Part shown: piece after piece, positions 52,246 through 62,307 of the stretch
Numbering within the stretch: position 1 is the first letter of the stretch
How the letters are laid out: every line of letters starts with the position of its first letter
Source: Streptomyces sp. NBC_01788
Lineage (GTDB): Bacteria; Actinomycetota; Actinomycetes; Streptomycetales; Streptomycetaceae
NCBI RefSeq assembly: GCF_035917575.1
Contig: NZ_CP109090.1
Span: 2,170,001 to 2,234,000, forward strand
DNA: 64,000 nucleotides
Reading direction: 5' to 3'
Program-made: the position numbers and the translations under genes
The notes under the pieces: model-generated
Told to the model about the DNA's origin: nothing
The model's input: only the letters and a program-made list of their open reading frames with translations
Databases searched by the model: none

Positions 52246-53475
52246 GTGCGTCAACGTTCACTCATCGCCGTTACCGCAGCACTGGCAGCGGGAGCACTCA
52301 CCCTCACCGCCTGCGGCTCGCGCGGCGGCGACAAGGGTTCGGACTCCGGCAACGGTGGCACCACCGTGGTCATCGGCGTCGACGCCCCGCTGACCGGCGA
52401 CCTGTCCGCCATGGGCCTCGGCATCAAGAACTCCGCCGACCTCGCCGCCAAGACGGCCAACAAGCAGAAGTTCGTCGAGGGCGTCACCTTCAAGATCCAG
52501 GCCCTGGACGACCAGGCCCAGCCCTCCTCGGGCCAGCAGAACGCCGTCAAGCTCGTCGCCAACAAGGACGTCCTCGGCACCGTCGGCCCCCTCAACTCCT
52601 CCGTCGCGGAGTCCATGCAGAAGGTCTTCGACGACGCCAAACTGGTCCAGGTCTCCCCCGCCAACACCGGCCCCTCCCTCAGCCAGGGCCCCGACTGGCG
52701 GACCAAGAAGGAGCGCCAGTACAAGTCGTACTTCCGCACCGCGACCACGGACGCCATCCAGGGCCCGTTCGCCGCCCAGTACGTCTACAACACCGCGAAG
52801 AAGACCAAGGTCTTCGTCATCGACGACAAGAAGACCTACGGTGCCGGCCTGGCCGGCACCTTCACCGACGAGTTCAAGAAGCTCGGCGGCAAGGTCGTCG
52901 GCACCGAGCACATCAACCCCGACACCAAGGACTTCTCCGCGGTCGCCACCAAGGTCAAGAAGTCCGGCGCGGACATCGTCTACTACGGCGGCGAATACCC
53001 GCAGGCCGGCCCGCTCAGCAAGCAGATCAAGGCCGCCGGCGCCAAGATCCCGCTCATCGGCGGCGACGGCATCAACGACGCCAAGTTCATCGAGCTGGCC
53101 GGCCCCGACAGCGGCGGCGACCTCGCCACCTCCGTCGGCACCCCGGTCGAGGAACTCGACTCCGCCAAGCAGTTCACGGCCGACTACAAGGCCGCCGGCT
53201 ACAAGGAGGAGTACTCCGCCTACGGCGGCTACTCCTACGACTCCGCCTGGGCCATCATCGAGGCCGTCAAGAAGGTCGTCGACGACAACGGCGGCAAGCT
53301 GCCCTCCGACGCCCGCGCCAAGGTCACCGAGGCCATGCAGAACGTCTCCTTCGACGGAGTGACCGGCAAGGTCTCCTTCGACGAGTTCGGCGACGCCACC
53401 AACAAGCAGCTCACCGTCTACGCCGTCAAGGACGGCGCCTGGGCCTCGGTCCACTCCGGAACCTACACGGGCTGA
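52246..53475 (+). CDS. livK: branched-chain amino acid ABC transporter substrate-binding lipoprotein
   Basis: A 409-residue periplasmic-type binding protein tethered as a lipoprotein. The signal peptide RQRSLIAVTAALAAGALTLTACG ends in the lipobox LTAC, with Cys lipidated. The mature part has the type I LivJ/LivK fold: VVIGVDAPLTGDLSAMGLGIKNS, GTVGPLNSSVAESMQKVFDDAKLVQVSPANTGPSL and YGAGLAGTFTDEFKKLGGKVVG. It captures Leu/Ile/Val or related amino acids for LivHMGF. GTG 52246 has AAAGGA at 7 nt; GTG 52225 is an alternative. A hairpin separates it from livH and would set higher expression. Confidence 0.93.
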   Translation: MRQRSLIAVTAALAAGALTLTACGSRGGDKGSDSGNGGTTVVIGVDAPLTGDLSAMGLGIKNSADLAAKTANKQKFVEGVTFKIQALDDQAQPSSGQQNAVKLVANKDVLGTVGPLNSSVAESMQKVFDDAKLVQVSPANTGPSLSQGPDWRTKKERQYKSYFRTATTDAIQGPFAAQYVYNTAKKTKVFVIDDKKTYGAGLAGTFTDEFKKLGGKVVGTEHINPDTKDFSAVATKVKKSGADIVYYGGEYPQAGPLSKQIKAAGAKIPLIGGDGINDAKFIELAGPDSGGDLATSVGTPVEELDSAKQFTADYKAAGYKEEYSAYGGYSYDSAWAIIEAVKKVVDDNGGKLPSDARAKVTEAMQNVSFDGVTGKVSFDEFGDATNKQLTVYAVKDGAWASVHSGTYTG

Positions 53476-53500
53476 TCCACCACCAGCACCGCTCAACCGT

Positions 53501-53534
53501 CGCGCGGGGCGCTGTTCCACTGGCGCCCCGCGCG
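53501..53534 (+). terminator. intercistronic hairpin between livK and livH
   Basis: CGCGCGGGGCGC (53501-53512) pairs perfectly with GCGCCCCGCGCG (53523-53534). It is a partial terminator, as often found after the binding-protein gene, to make more LivK than permease. Confidence 0.8.
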
Positions 53535-53586
53535 TACTCGCATCCGGCCACATTCGACAAACATCCGAAGTCTCGGAGGACATGCG

Positions 53587-54519
53587 GTGAACGAACTGCC
53601 GCAGCAGCTGGTCAACGGCCTGCTACTGGGATCCATGTACGGGCTGGTCGCCATCGGCTACACGATGGTCTATGGCATCGTCCAGCTCATCAACTTCGCC
53701 CACGGCGAGATCTTCATGACCGGCGCCTTCGGCGGACTCTCGGTCTACCTGTGGGTACTTCCGAACGGCACGTCCATGTGGATCGCGCTGCCGCTCATGC
53801 TCCTCGGCGCCATCATCGTCGCCGTCCTCGTCGCCATCGGGGCGGAACGGTTCGCCTACCGTCCCCTGCGCGGCGGCCCACGCCTGGCGCCCCTGATCAC
53901 CGCCATCGGTCTCTCCCTCGCCCTGCAGCAGGCGGTGTGGGCCTGGTACCCGGACGCCAAGTCCGCGCGCACCTTCCCGCAGATCGCCGGAGGCCCCTTC
54001 GAGATCGGCAACGTCACCATCCAGACCGGTGACATCTTCGTCTTCTGCGCCGCCCCCATCAGCATGGCCATCCTCGCCTACTTCGTCATGAAGACCCGCA
54101 CCGGACGCGGCATGCAGGCCACCGCCCAGGACCCCGACACCGCCAAGCTCATGGGCGTCAACACCGACCGCATCATCGTGGTCGCCTTCGCCCTCGGCGC
54201 CACCTTCGCCGCCGTCGGCGGCGTCGCCTACGGCCTCAAGTACGGCGAGATCCAGTTCCGCATGGGCTTCATCCTCGGACTCAAGGCCTTCACCGCGGCC
54301 GTCCTCGGCGGGATCGGCAACATCTACGGCGCCATGATCGGCGGGCTCGTCCTCGGCGTCGCCGAGACCCTCGCCACCGCCTACATCTCCGACATCCCCG
54401 GCATGGACCAGTTCGGCAGCCAGTCCTGGGCCGACGTCTGGGCGTTCGTACTCCTCATCCTCGTGCTGCTGTTCCGGCCCCAGGGCCTGCTCGGCGAGCG
54501 CGTCGCGGACAGGGCGTGA
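53587..54519 (+). CDS. livH: branched-chain amino acid ABC transporter permease LivH
   Basis: A 310-residue permease with about eight hydrophobic segments, including the LivH signature LVAIGYTMVYGIVQLINFAHGEIFMTGAF and the EAA-like loop GRGMQATAQDPDTAKLMGVNTDRIIVVAFALGA. GTG 53587 has CGGAGGACA upstream. Together with LivM it forms the channel. Confidence 0.95.
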   Translation: MNELPQQLVNGLLLGSMYGLVAIGYTMVYGIVQLINFAHGEIFMTGAFGGLSVYLWVLPNGTSMWIALPLMLLGAIIVAVLVAIGAERFAYRPLRGGPRLAPLITAIGLSLALQQAVWAWYPDAKSARTFPQIAGGPFEIGNVTIQTGDIFVFCAAPISMAILAYFVMKTRTGRGMQATAQDPDTAKLMGVNTDRIIVVAFALGATFAAVGGVAYGLKYGEIQFRMGFILGLKAFTAAVLGGIGNIYGAMIGGLVLGVAETLATAYISDIPGMDQFGSQSWADVWAFVLLILVLLFRPQGLLGERVADRA

Positions 54520-54524
54520 CACCG

Positions 54525-56354
54525 ATGACCACACAGACCACCGCACCCGAAACGCCCAGCGCCCCCACCGCCGGCAGCGAACCCACCGGGCTCATCCGCA
54601 TACCCGAGCAGATCGGCCGCGCCCTGGCCACCGGCGGCGCCGTCCTCACCTTCATCTCCACCTTCCTCGCCTGGACCTGGACCTCCGAGTTCTCCGGAGA
54701 CCTCACGGTCTACGGCTACCCGGGCGGCCTGCAGGTCCTCGTCCTCATCGGCGCCGTCCTCACCATCCTCTTCGCCCTCTCCTCCTACGGCATCAAGGGC
54801 CTCGGCTGGCTCACCCCGGCCGGCGCCGACGCGGCCGTCAAACTCACCGCCCTCGCCACATTCGCCACCGCCTGGTACGCGGTGCTCGCCATCAGCATCG
54901 AACTCGGCGGCGTCGTCAACCTCGAGCCCGGCGGCTACATCGTCGCCGTCACCAGCCTCGCCACCCTCGTCGGCGCCCTGGCCCTGCCCTTCGAACGCCC
55001 CGAACCCAACCCCGTGGACCCCGACGACGGCGGCCGGGAACAGCTCAAGCAGAAAACGGCCCACCTCCGGGAGACGCTCAAGGCCGTCTTCGCCACCGGC
55101 ACCGCCCGGCCCGTCGGCAAGCTCGCGCCCTACGCCGAGATCCTCGTCATCATCGCGGCCATGGCCATCGGCCTGACCGTCTTCACCTACGGCATCGGCA
55201 CCCCCGACAGCGAACTCTTCATCGGCTTCCTCATCACCGCCGGCTTCAGCTTCGCCGCCCTCGCCAAGGCCGGACTGGTGGGCCGCGTCTCGACGATCAC
55301 CGCCAGGCACCGCAACATCACGATGATCGGCGCCTTCGTCGCAGCCGCCGCCTTCCCCTTCACCCAGTCCGACGACCAGTACGCGGCCATCGGCGTCTAC
55401 ATCCTGATCTTCGCCACCGTCGCACTCGGCCTGAACATCGTCGTCGGCCTCGCCGGCCTCCTCGACCTCGGCTACGTCGCCTTCCTCGGCGTCGGCGCCT
55501 ACACCGCGGCCCTGGTCTCCGGCTCCCCGTCCTCACCCCTGCACGTCCATCTGCCGTTCTGGGCCTCCGCGTTGCTCGGCGGCGCCGTCGCCATGGTCTT
55601 CGGCGTCCTCATCGGCGCCCCCACCCTGCGACTGCGGGGCGACTACCTCGCCATCGTCACGCTCGGCTTCGGTGAGATCTTCCGCATCACCGTCAACAAC
55701 ACCGACGGCACCTCCGGACCCGACGTCACCAACGGCTCCAACGGCATCTCGTCGATCCCGAACCTGAACATCCTCGGCTTCGACTTCGGCCAGGAGCACA
55801 CCTTCCTCGGGCTCACCATCGCCCGCTTCGCCAACTACTTCCTGCTGATGCTCCTGATCACGCTGATCGTCGTCGTGGTCTTCCGGCGCAGCAGCGACTC
55901 CCGCATCGGCCGCGCCTGGATCGCCATCCGCGAGGACGAGACCGCCGCGCGCGCCATGGGCATCAACGGCTTCCGCGTCAAGCTCATCGCCTTCGCCCTC
56001 GGCGCCACCCTGGCCGGCCTCGCCGGCGCCGTCCAGGCGCACGTCACCTACACCGTGACCCCCGAGCAGTACCAGTTCGCCCACGTCGTGCCGCCCAACT
56101 CCGCCTTCCTGCTCGCCGCGGTCGTCCTCGGCGGCATGGGCACCATCAGCGGCCCCCTCGTCGGCGCGGCTCTGCTCTACCTCATCCCGGCCAAGCTCCA
56201 GTTCCTCGGCGACTACCAGCTCCTGGCCTTCGGTCTCGCACTCGTACTGCTGATGCGCTTCCGCCCGGAAGGCCTCATCCCCAACCGGCGCCGCCAGCTC
56301 GAGTTCCACGAGCAGACGGAGGCACCCGCGGTCCTCAGCAAGGCAGGGGTCTGA
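54525..56354 (+). CDS. livM: branched-chain amino acid ABC transporter permease LivM with N-terminal extension
   Basis: A 609-residue permease, against 320-420 for typical LivM. Residues about 290-595 are the LivM core (LGLNIVVGLAGLLDLGYVAFLGVGAYTAAL, RLRGDYLAIVTLGFGEIFRITVNN, GRAWIAIREDETAARAMGINGFRVKLIAFALGATLAGLAGAV). The first 230 residues hold an additional set of four to five hydrophobic segments (AVLTFISTFLAWTW, LQVLVLIGAVLTILFALSSY) and a charged segment rich in Pro/Glu, of unknown role. ATG 54525 is used; GTG 54516 overlaps the livH stop. Confidence 0.92.
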   Translation: MTTQTTAPETPSAPTAGSEPTGLIRIPEQIGRALATGGAVLTFISTFLAWTWTSEFSGDLTVYGYPGGLQVLVLIGAVLTILFALSSYGIKGLGWLTPAGADAAVKLTALATFATAWYAVLAISIELGGVVNLEPGGYIVAVTSLATLVGALALPFERPEPNPVDPDDGGREQLKQKTAHLRETLKAVFATGTARPVGKLAPYAEILVIIAAMAIGLTVFTYGIGTPDSELFIGFLITAGFSFAALAKAGLVGRVSTITARHRNITMIGAFVAAAAFPFTQSDDQYAAIGVYILIFATVALGLNIVVGLAGLLDLGYVAFLGVGAYTAALVSGSPSSPLHVHLPFWASALLGGAVAMVFGVLIGAPTLRLRGDYLAIVTLGFGEIFRITVNNTDGTSGPDVTNGSNGISSIPNLNILGFDFGQEHTFLGLTIARFANYFLLMLLITLIVVVVFRRSSDSRIGRAWIAIREDETAARAMGINGFRVKLIAFALGATLAGLAGAVQAHVTYTVTPEQYQFAHVVPPNSAFLLAAVVLGGMGTISGPLVGAALLYLIPAKLQFLGDYQLLAFGLALVLLMRFRPEGLIPNRRRQLEFHEQTEAPAVLSKAGV

Positions 56355-56357
56355 CCC

Positions 56358-57304
<947 letters not shown>

Positions 57305-57308
<4 letters not shown>

Positions 57309-58021
57309 CCGCACTGCTCGAAGTCGAGGACCTCCGCGTCGCCTACGGCAAGATCGAGGCCGTCAAGGGCATCTTCTTCACGGTCGAGGCCGGTCAGGTC
57401 GTCACCCTCATCGGCACCAACGGCGCCGGCAAGACCACGACGCTGCGCACCCTGTCCGGGCTGCTCAAGCCCGTCGGCGGGCAGATCAGATTCAACGGCA
57501 AGTCGCTGAAGAAGATCCCCGCCCACCAGATCGTCTCCCTGGGACTCGCCCACTCCCCCGAGGGGCGGCACATCTTCCCGCGGATGACGATCGAGGACAA
57601 TCTCCGGCTCGGCGCCTTCCTGCGCAAGGACAGGGAAGGCATCGAAAAGGACATTCAGCACGCCTACGATCTCTTCGCCATCCTCGGCGAACGCAGAAAG
57701 CAGGCCGCGGGCACCCTCTCCGGCGGCGAGCAGCAAATGCTCGCCATGGGCCGGGCGCTGATGTCCCAGCCGAAACTGCTCATGCTCGACGAGCCCTCCA
57801 TGGGCCTTTCGCCGATCATGATGCAGAAGATCATGGCGACCATCGCCGAACTGAAATCCCAGGGCACGACGATTCTGCTCGTCGAGCAGAACGCCCAGGC
57901 GGCGCTTTCCCTCGCCGACCAGGGGCACGTCATGGAGGTCGGCAACATCGTGCTGTCCGGCACCGGCCAGGACCTGCTGCACGACGAATCGGTCCGCAAG
58001 GCGTACCTGGGCGAGGACTGA
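57305..58021 (+). CDS. livF: branched-chain amino acid ABC transporter ATP-binding protein LivF
   Basis: A 238-residue ATPase, the second of the heterodimer. Walker A GTNGAGKTTT, signature LSGGEQQMLAMGRALMS, Walker B LLMLDEPSMGLSPI, H-loop LLVEQNAQAAL. ATGA overlap with livG ensures coupling. The transcript ends at the hairpin 58051-58081. Confidence 0.96.
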
Positions 58022-58050
58022 CCCCACCGGGTCACCGCCGAGACGAGAAC

Positions 58051-58081
58051 GGGCTCGCGTCCCCTTACGGGACGCGAGCCC
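58051..58081. terminator. bidirectional terminator between livF and the ANTAR regulator gene
   Basis: GGGCTCGCGTCCC (58051-58063) and GGGACGCGAGCCC (58069-58081) form a perfect 13-bp stem with loop CTTAC between convergent genes. Confidence 0.9.
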
Positions 58082-58107
58082 ATTCCCTTTGCGCTGTTGT
58101 GTCCGGC

Positions 58108-58779
58108 TCAGTCCTTGTCGGACCCGGCGCCCTTCGCGGCCTTCTTCTCCTCGCTGTCCTGGATGACCGCCTCCGCGACCTGCTGCATCGACATGCGGCG
58201 GTCCATCGAGGTCTTCTGGATCCAGCGGAACGCGGCCGGCTCGGTCAGCCCGTACTCCGTCTGAAGGATCGACTTGGCACGGTCGACCAGCTTGCGGGTC
58301 TCCAGCCGCTGGGTGAGGTCGGCGACCTCCTTCTCCAGTTCCTTCAGCTCGGTGAACCGCGAGACGGCCATCTCGATCGCCGGAACGACGTCGCTCTTGC
58401 TGAAAGGCTTGACGAGATACGCCATCGCCCCGGCGTCCCGGGCCCGCTCCACCAGGTCGCGCTGCGAGAACGCGGTGAGCATGAGCACGGGTGCGATCCG
58501 CTCCTCGGCGATCCGCTCCGCGGCCGAGATGCCGTCGAGCTTGGGCATCTTCACATCGAGGATCACCAGGTCCGGGCGGTGCTCGCGGGCCAGCTCCACG
58601 GCCCGCTCCCCATCGCCGGCCTCGCCGACGACCTGGTAGCCCTCCTCCTCCAGCATCTCTTTGAGATCGAGCCGGATCAGCGCCTCGTCCTCGGCGATGA
58701 CGACCCGGGTCGTCAGCGGAGGCACGTGCGACTTGTCGTCGTCGGACACGTCAACGGGCTGGGGCGACTCGGCGGTCAC
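58108..58779 (-). CDS. response regulator with ANTAR RNA-binding output domain
   Basis: A 223-residue regulator of the PdtaR type. The receiver domain (residues about 25-140) has VVIAEDEALIRLDL, the phospho-acceptor in VILDVKMPKLDG (Asp75), MLTAFSQ and YLVKPF. A helix leads to the ANTAR domain (about 150-210: RLETRKLVDRAKSILQTEYGLTEPAAFRWIQKTSMDRRMSMQQVAEAVI). ANTAR domains bind tandem RNA hairpins and prevent termination. Phosphorylated by a histidine kinase located elsewhere. GTG 58779 has AAGGAG at 7 nt. Divergent from the tRNA gene. Confidence 0.95.
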   Translation of the reverse strand: MTAESPQPVDVSDDDKSHVPPLTTRVVIAEDEALIRLDLKEMLEEEGYQVVGEAGDGERAVELAREHRPDLVILDVKMPKLDGISAAERIAEERIAPVLMLTAFSQRDLVERARDAGAMAYLVKPFSKSDVVPAIEMAVSRFTELKELEKEVADLTQRLETRKLVDRAKSILQTEYGLTEPAAFRWIQKTSMDRRMSMQQVAEAVIQDSEEKKAAKGAGSDKD

Positions 58780-58884
58780 GGGGGCGCTCCTTGGTCCGGG
58801 GCGGGCGGATACTGCTCCCAAGAGCGTACCGAGCTGCGGTAAGGTGGTCAGGCAGCGGGTCGGGGGCAACCTTCGATTCGTCGG

Positions 58885-58959
58885 GCCCCGGTAGCCCAAT
58901 TGGCAGCAGGCAATGGATTCAAAACCCATACAGTGTCGGTTCGAGTCCGACCCGGGGCA
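58885..58959 (+). tRNA. tRNA-like gene, anticodon CAA, short variable loop (75 nt)
   Basis: The cloverleaf can be drawn: acceptor GCCCCGG/CCGGGGC (7 bp, perfect), D arm GCCC with AGGC (3 pairs plus C-A) and loop AATTGGCAGC, anticodon arm ATGGA-TTCAAAA-CCCAT (4 pairs, A-C mismatch next to the loop), variable loop ACAGT (5 nt), T arm GTCGG-TTCGAGT-CCGAC (perfect), discriminator A. CCA is not encoded. The anticodon reads CAA (Leu, UUG). True bacterial tRNA-Leu is class II with a long variable arm; this one is class I in shape, and its D loop AATTGGCAGCA looks like tRNA-Gln/Glu. Annotation programs would call tRNA-Leu. A possible -10 box TAAGGT lies about 40 nt upstream. Confidence 0.8.
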
Positions 58960-58989
58960 CTTTTCCTTCGATTCAAAGGTCGTCACTTG

Positions 58990-59022
58990 CGGCGGAGGAT
59001 CCCCTGTCGGGTGATCCTCCGC
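58990..59022. terminator. hairpin downstream of the tRNA gene
   Basis: GGCGGAGGATC (58990-59000) pairs perfectly with GATCCTCCGCC (59012-59022). It follows the CTTTTCCTT tract after the tRNA end and precedes the endonuclease-like gene by 43 bp. Confidence 0.8.
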
Positions 59023-59065
59023 CGTTCGCCGTGTGTCGTCCCGACCGCTCTCGCAGAGTGCTCAC

Positions 59066-59842
59066 ATGTACGACGCCAGCACACGCAAGCGAGCCCTTTC
59101 GCTGGTCCACCAGGGCCGCAGTCTGAACTCGGTCAGCAAGGAGACCGGCGTCTCCCGCGCCGCGATCCGCGCTTGGCAGACACGCGCCGAGCCTCTTCAC
59201 CGGAACCGCGCGATGTCCTGCCCGCGTTGTCGCGACGCACCCTGGGAGCCCGAAGAGATCACGGCCTACACCTACCTGCTGGGCCTGTACCTCGGCGACG
59301 GCTGCGTCAGCTCGCTGCGCAGGGGCGTCCACTTCCTTCGCATCACGTGCGCGGACGCCTGGCCCGGCCTGATCGAAGCCTGCGCCGAGGCCGTGCAACG
59401 TGTCCGTCCCGACAACAAGGTGTTCCGAGTCCAGCGCCAGGGCTGCCAGAACGTCACCTGTTACAGCAAGCACTGGCCCTGCCTCTTCCCCCAGCACGGC
59501 CCCGGCAAGAAGCACGAGCGCCGGATCACGCTCAAGCCCTGGCAGCAGGAGATGGTCGACACGCACCCGTGGGAATTCGTCCGGGGCCTCATCCACTCCG
59601 ACGGCTGCCGTATCACCAATTGGACGACCCGCCTCGTCGGCGGCGAGCGCAAGCGCTACGAGTATCCGCGGTACTTCTTCACCAACACGTCGGCGGACAT
59701 CGTGCGGCTCTTCACCGACACCCTCGACAAGGTCCGCGTCGAGTGGAAGCCGCTGCATCAGAGCCGCGCCGCCGTGACGATCTCCGTCGCCCGCAAAGCC
59801 TCCGTATCGCTCATGGACGCTCATGTCGGGCCCAAGCACTGA
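59066..59842 (+). CDS. HTH and LAGLIDADG homing-endonuclease-like protein
   Basis: A 258-residue protein. Residues 5-40 (RKRALSLVHQGRSLNSVSKETGVSRAAIRAWQT) are a helix-turn-helix of transposase/homeodomain type. A CPRC pair at 52-55 may bind zinc. Two LAGLIDADG-type helices follow: YLLGLYLGDG (70-79, acidic Asp78) and EFVRGLIHSDG (170-180, Asp179), each with the catalytic acidic residue kept and about 95 residues apart, as in single-chain LAGLIDADG nucleases. The C-terminal half includes more Cys/His and basic residues (CYSKHWPCLFPQHGPGKKHERR). It is free-standing, with no intron or intein visible, and lies 107 bp behind the odd tRNA gene. ATG 59066 has no clear Shine-Dalgarno sequence; GTG 59033 is an alternative. 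It may act as nuclease or as a regulator derived from one. Confidence 0.75.
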   Translation: MYDASTRKRALSLVHQGRSLNSVSKETGVSRAAIRAWQTRAEPLHRNRAMSCPRCRDAPWEPEEITAYTYLLGLYLGDGCVSSLRRGVHFLRITCADAWPGLIEACAEAVQRVRPDNKVFRVQRQGCQNVTCYSKHWPCLFPQHGPGKKHERRITLKPWQQEMVDTHPWEFVRGLIHSDGCRITNWTTRLVGGERKRYEYPRYFFTNTSADIVRLFTDTLDKVRVEWKPLHQSRAAVTISVARKASVSLMDAHVGPKH

Positions 59843-59849
59843 GCCGGTG

Positions 59850-61286
<1,437 letters not shown>

Positions 61287-61449
61287 GATGTGAGCCTAGG
61301 CCTTACCAGTGGGTAGACGATTGGTACGACGTGACCACTCAACAACCTTTGGATGAAGGGGTATTGACAACTGTTGAACTGTGCGGGGCGGCGCTCGGGC
61401 AAGCGTTCGTCCCGTTCGCGGACCGGAAGACGCAACGGATGTCACGTCA

Positions 61450-62169
61450 TCACAGTCTGGGCGGTGCCATGGTGAAGCGCGCGTCGACCTGCGCGTGGAC
61501 GTGCTGCCGCTCGGGTTCGAGGTCCAGGGGCGCGGCCTCATCCTCGGGCGCGGCGCCTCCGTAGGCCTGCCTCGATCTCATCCGCCCGGGTGCCGGTGCC
61601 CAGGGCTGGGTGTTCTCCGCGCCGATGTCGGCGAGTTCGACGAGGGCGGTAAGTGAGGTGCCGAGTGCCTCGGCGTACTCCCTGGCCCGCTGGACGGCGT
61701 CCTGTACGGCCTGCCGGCGTGCCTCCCGGTGGGCCGGTGAGCCGGGGCGCAGTGCCCACCAGGGGCCGTCCACCCGGGTGAGTTCGGAGTCGGCCAGTCG
61801 GGTGGTGAGTTCTCCGAGTGCGGTGAAGTCGCAGAGTGCGGCGGTGAGGCGGACGGCGCCGTGGTAGGTGCGGACGCGCTCGCCGCGGCCGTGCCGGGCC
61901 GGTTCGGGGGTGAGGGAGAGGGCGCCGGTCTCGAGGTTCTCCACCGCCTGGCCGTAGGACTTGACGAGGTCCAGGACGTGGGCGTTGCGCCGGGTGAGGT
62001 CGTCCAGGGTGGAACGGCGGTCCTTGCCGCGGGCGGTGACGGTGATGCCGATCCGGGCGATCTCGGGGTCGACTTCCAGGTGCGCCTCGCCGCGGACGGC
62101 TATCCGGGGGGCGTCGGGGGTGCCGTAGGGGACGGCGGGGCCGGGTTCCGGAGCGGGGGCTGAGGTCAT
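61450..62169 (-). CDS. SIMPL (DUF541) domain protein
   Basis: A 239-residue protein with the SIMPL domain, RIAVRGEAHLEVDPEIARIGITVTARGKDRRSTLDDLTRRNAHVL and RREAVQDAVQRAREYAEALG-like RQAVQDAVQRAREYAEALGTSLTALVELADIGA. No signal peptide is visible, so it is probably cytosolic, unlike many exported members. Function unknown. ATG 62169 is the first start after the overlapping upstream frame. Confidence 0.85.
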   Translation of the reverse strand: MTSAPAPEPGPAVPYGTPDAPRIAVRGEAHLEVDPEIARIGITVTARGKDRRSTLDDLTRRNAHVLDLVKSYGQAVENLETGALSLTPEPARHGRGERVRTYHGAVRLTAALCDFTALGELTTRLADSELTRVDGPWWALRPGSPAHREARRQAVQDAVQRAREYAEALGTSLTALVELADIGAENTQPWAPAPGRMRSRQAYGGAAPEDEAAPLDLEPERQHVHAQVDARFTMAPPRL

Positions 62170-62307
62170 ACGCCCCACTCTGTCACCAGTGGCCGGTTTT
62201 CCGCCCCTGCCGGTCATCAGATCGCAACCTTCCGGGGGTGTTGCGGTTCGCCGCGGACCGCCAGAATCTACGCGCGTCATCGACTTGTTTCACGAGGAGA
62301 ACCAGAC

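Noticed and set aside
58885..58959. Reading the tRNA anticodon as TCA (UGA suppressor or selenocysteine)
   Set aside because: Shifting the loop by one base destroys the anticodon stem pairing; CAA keeps four pairs.
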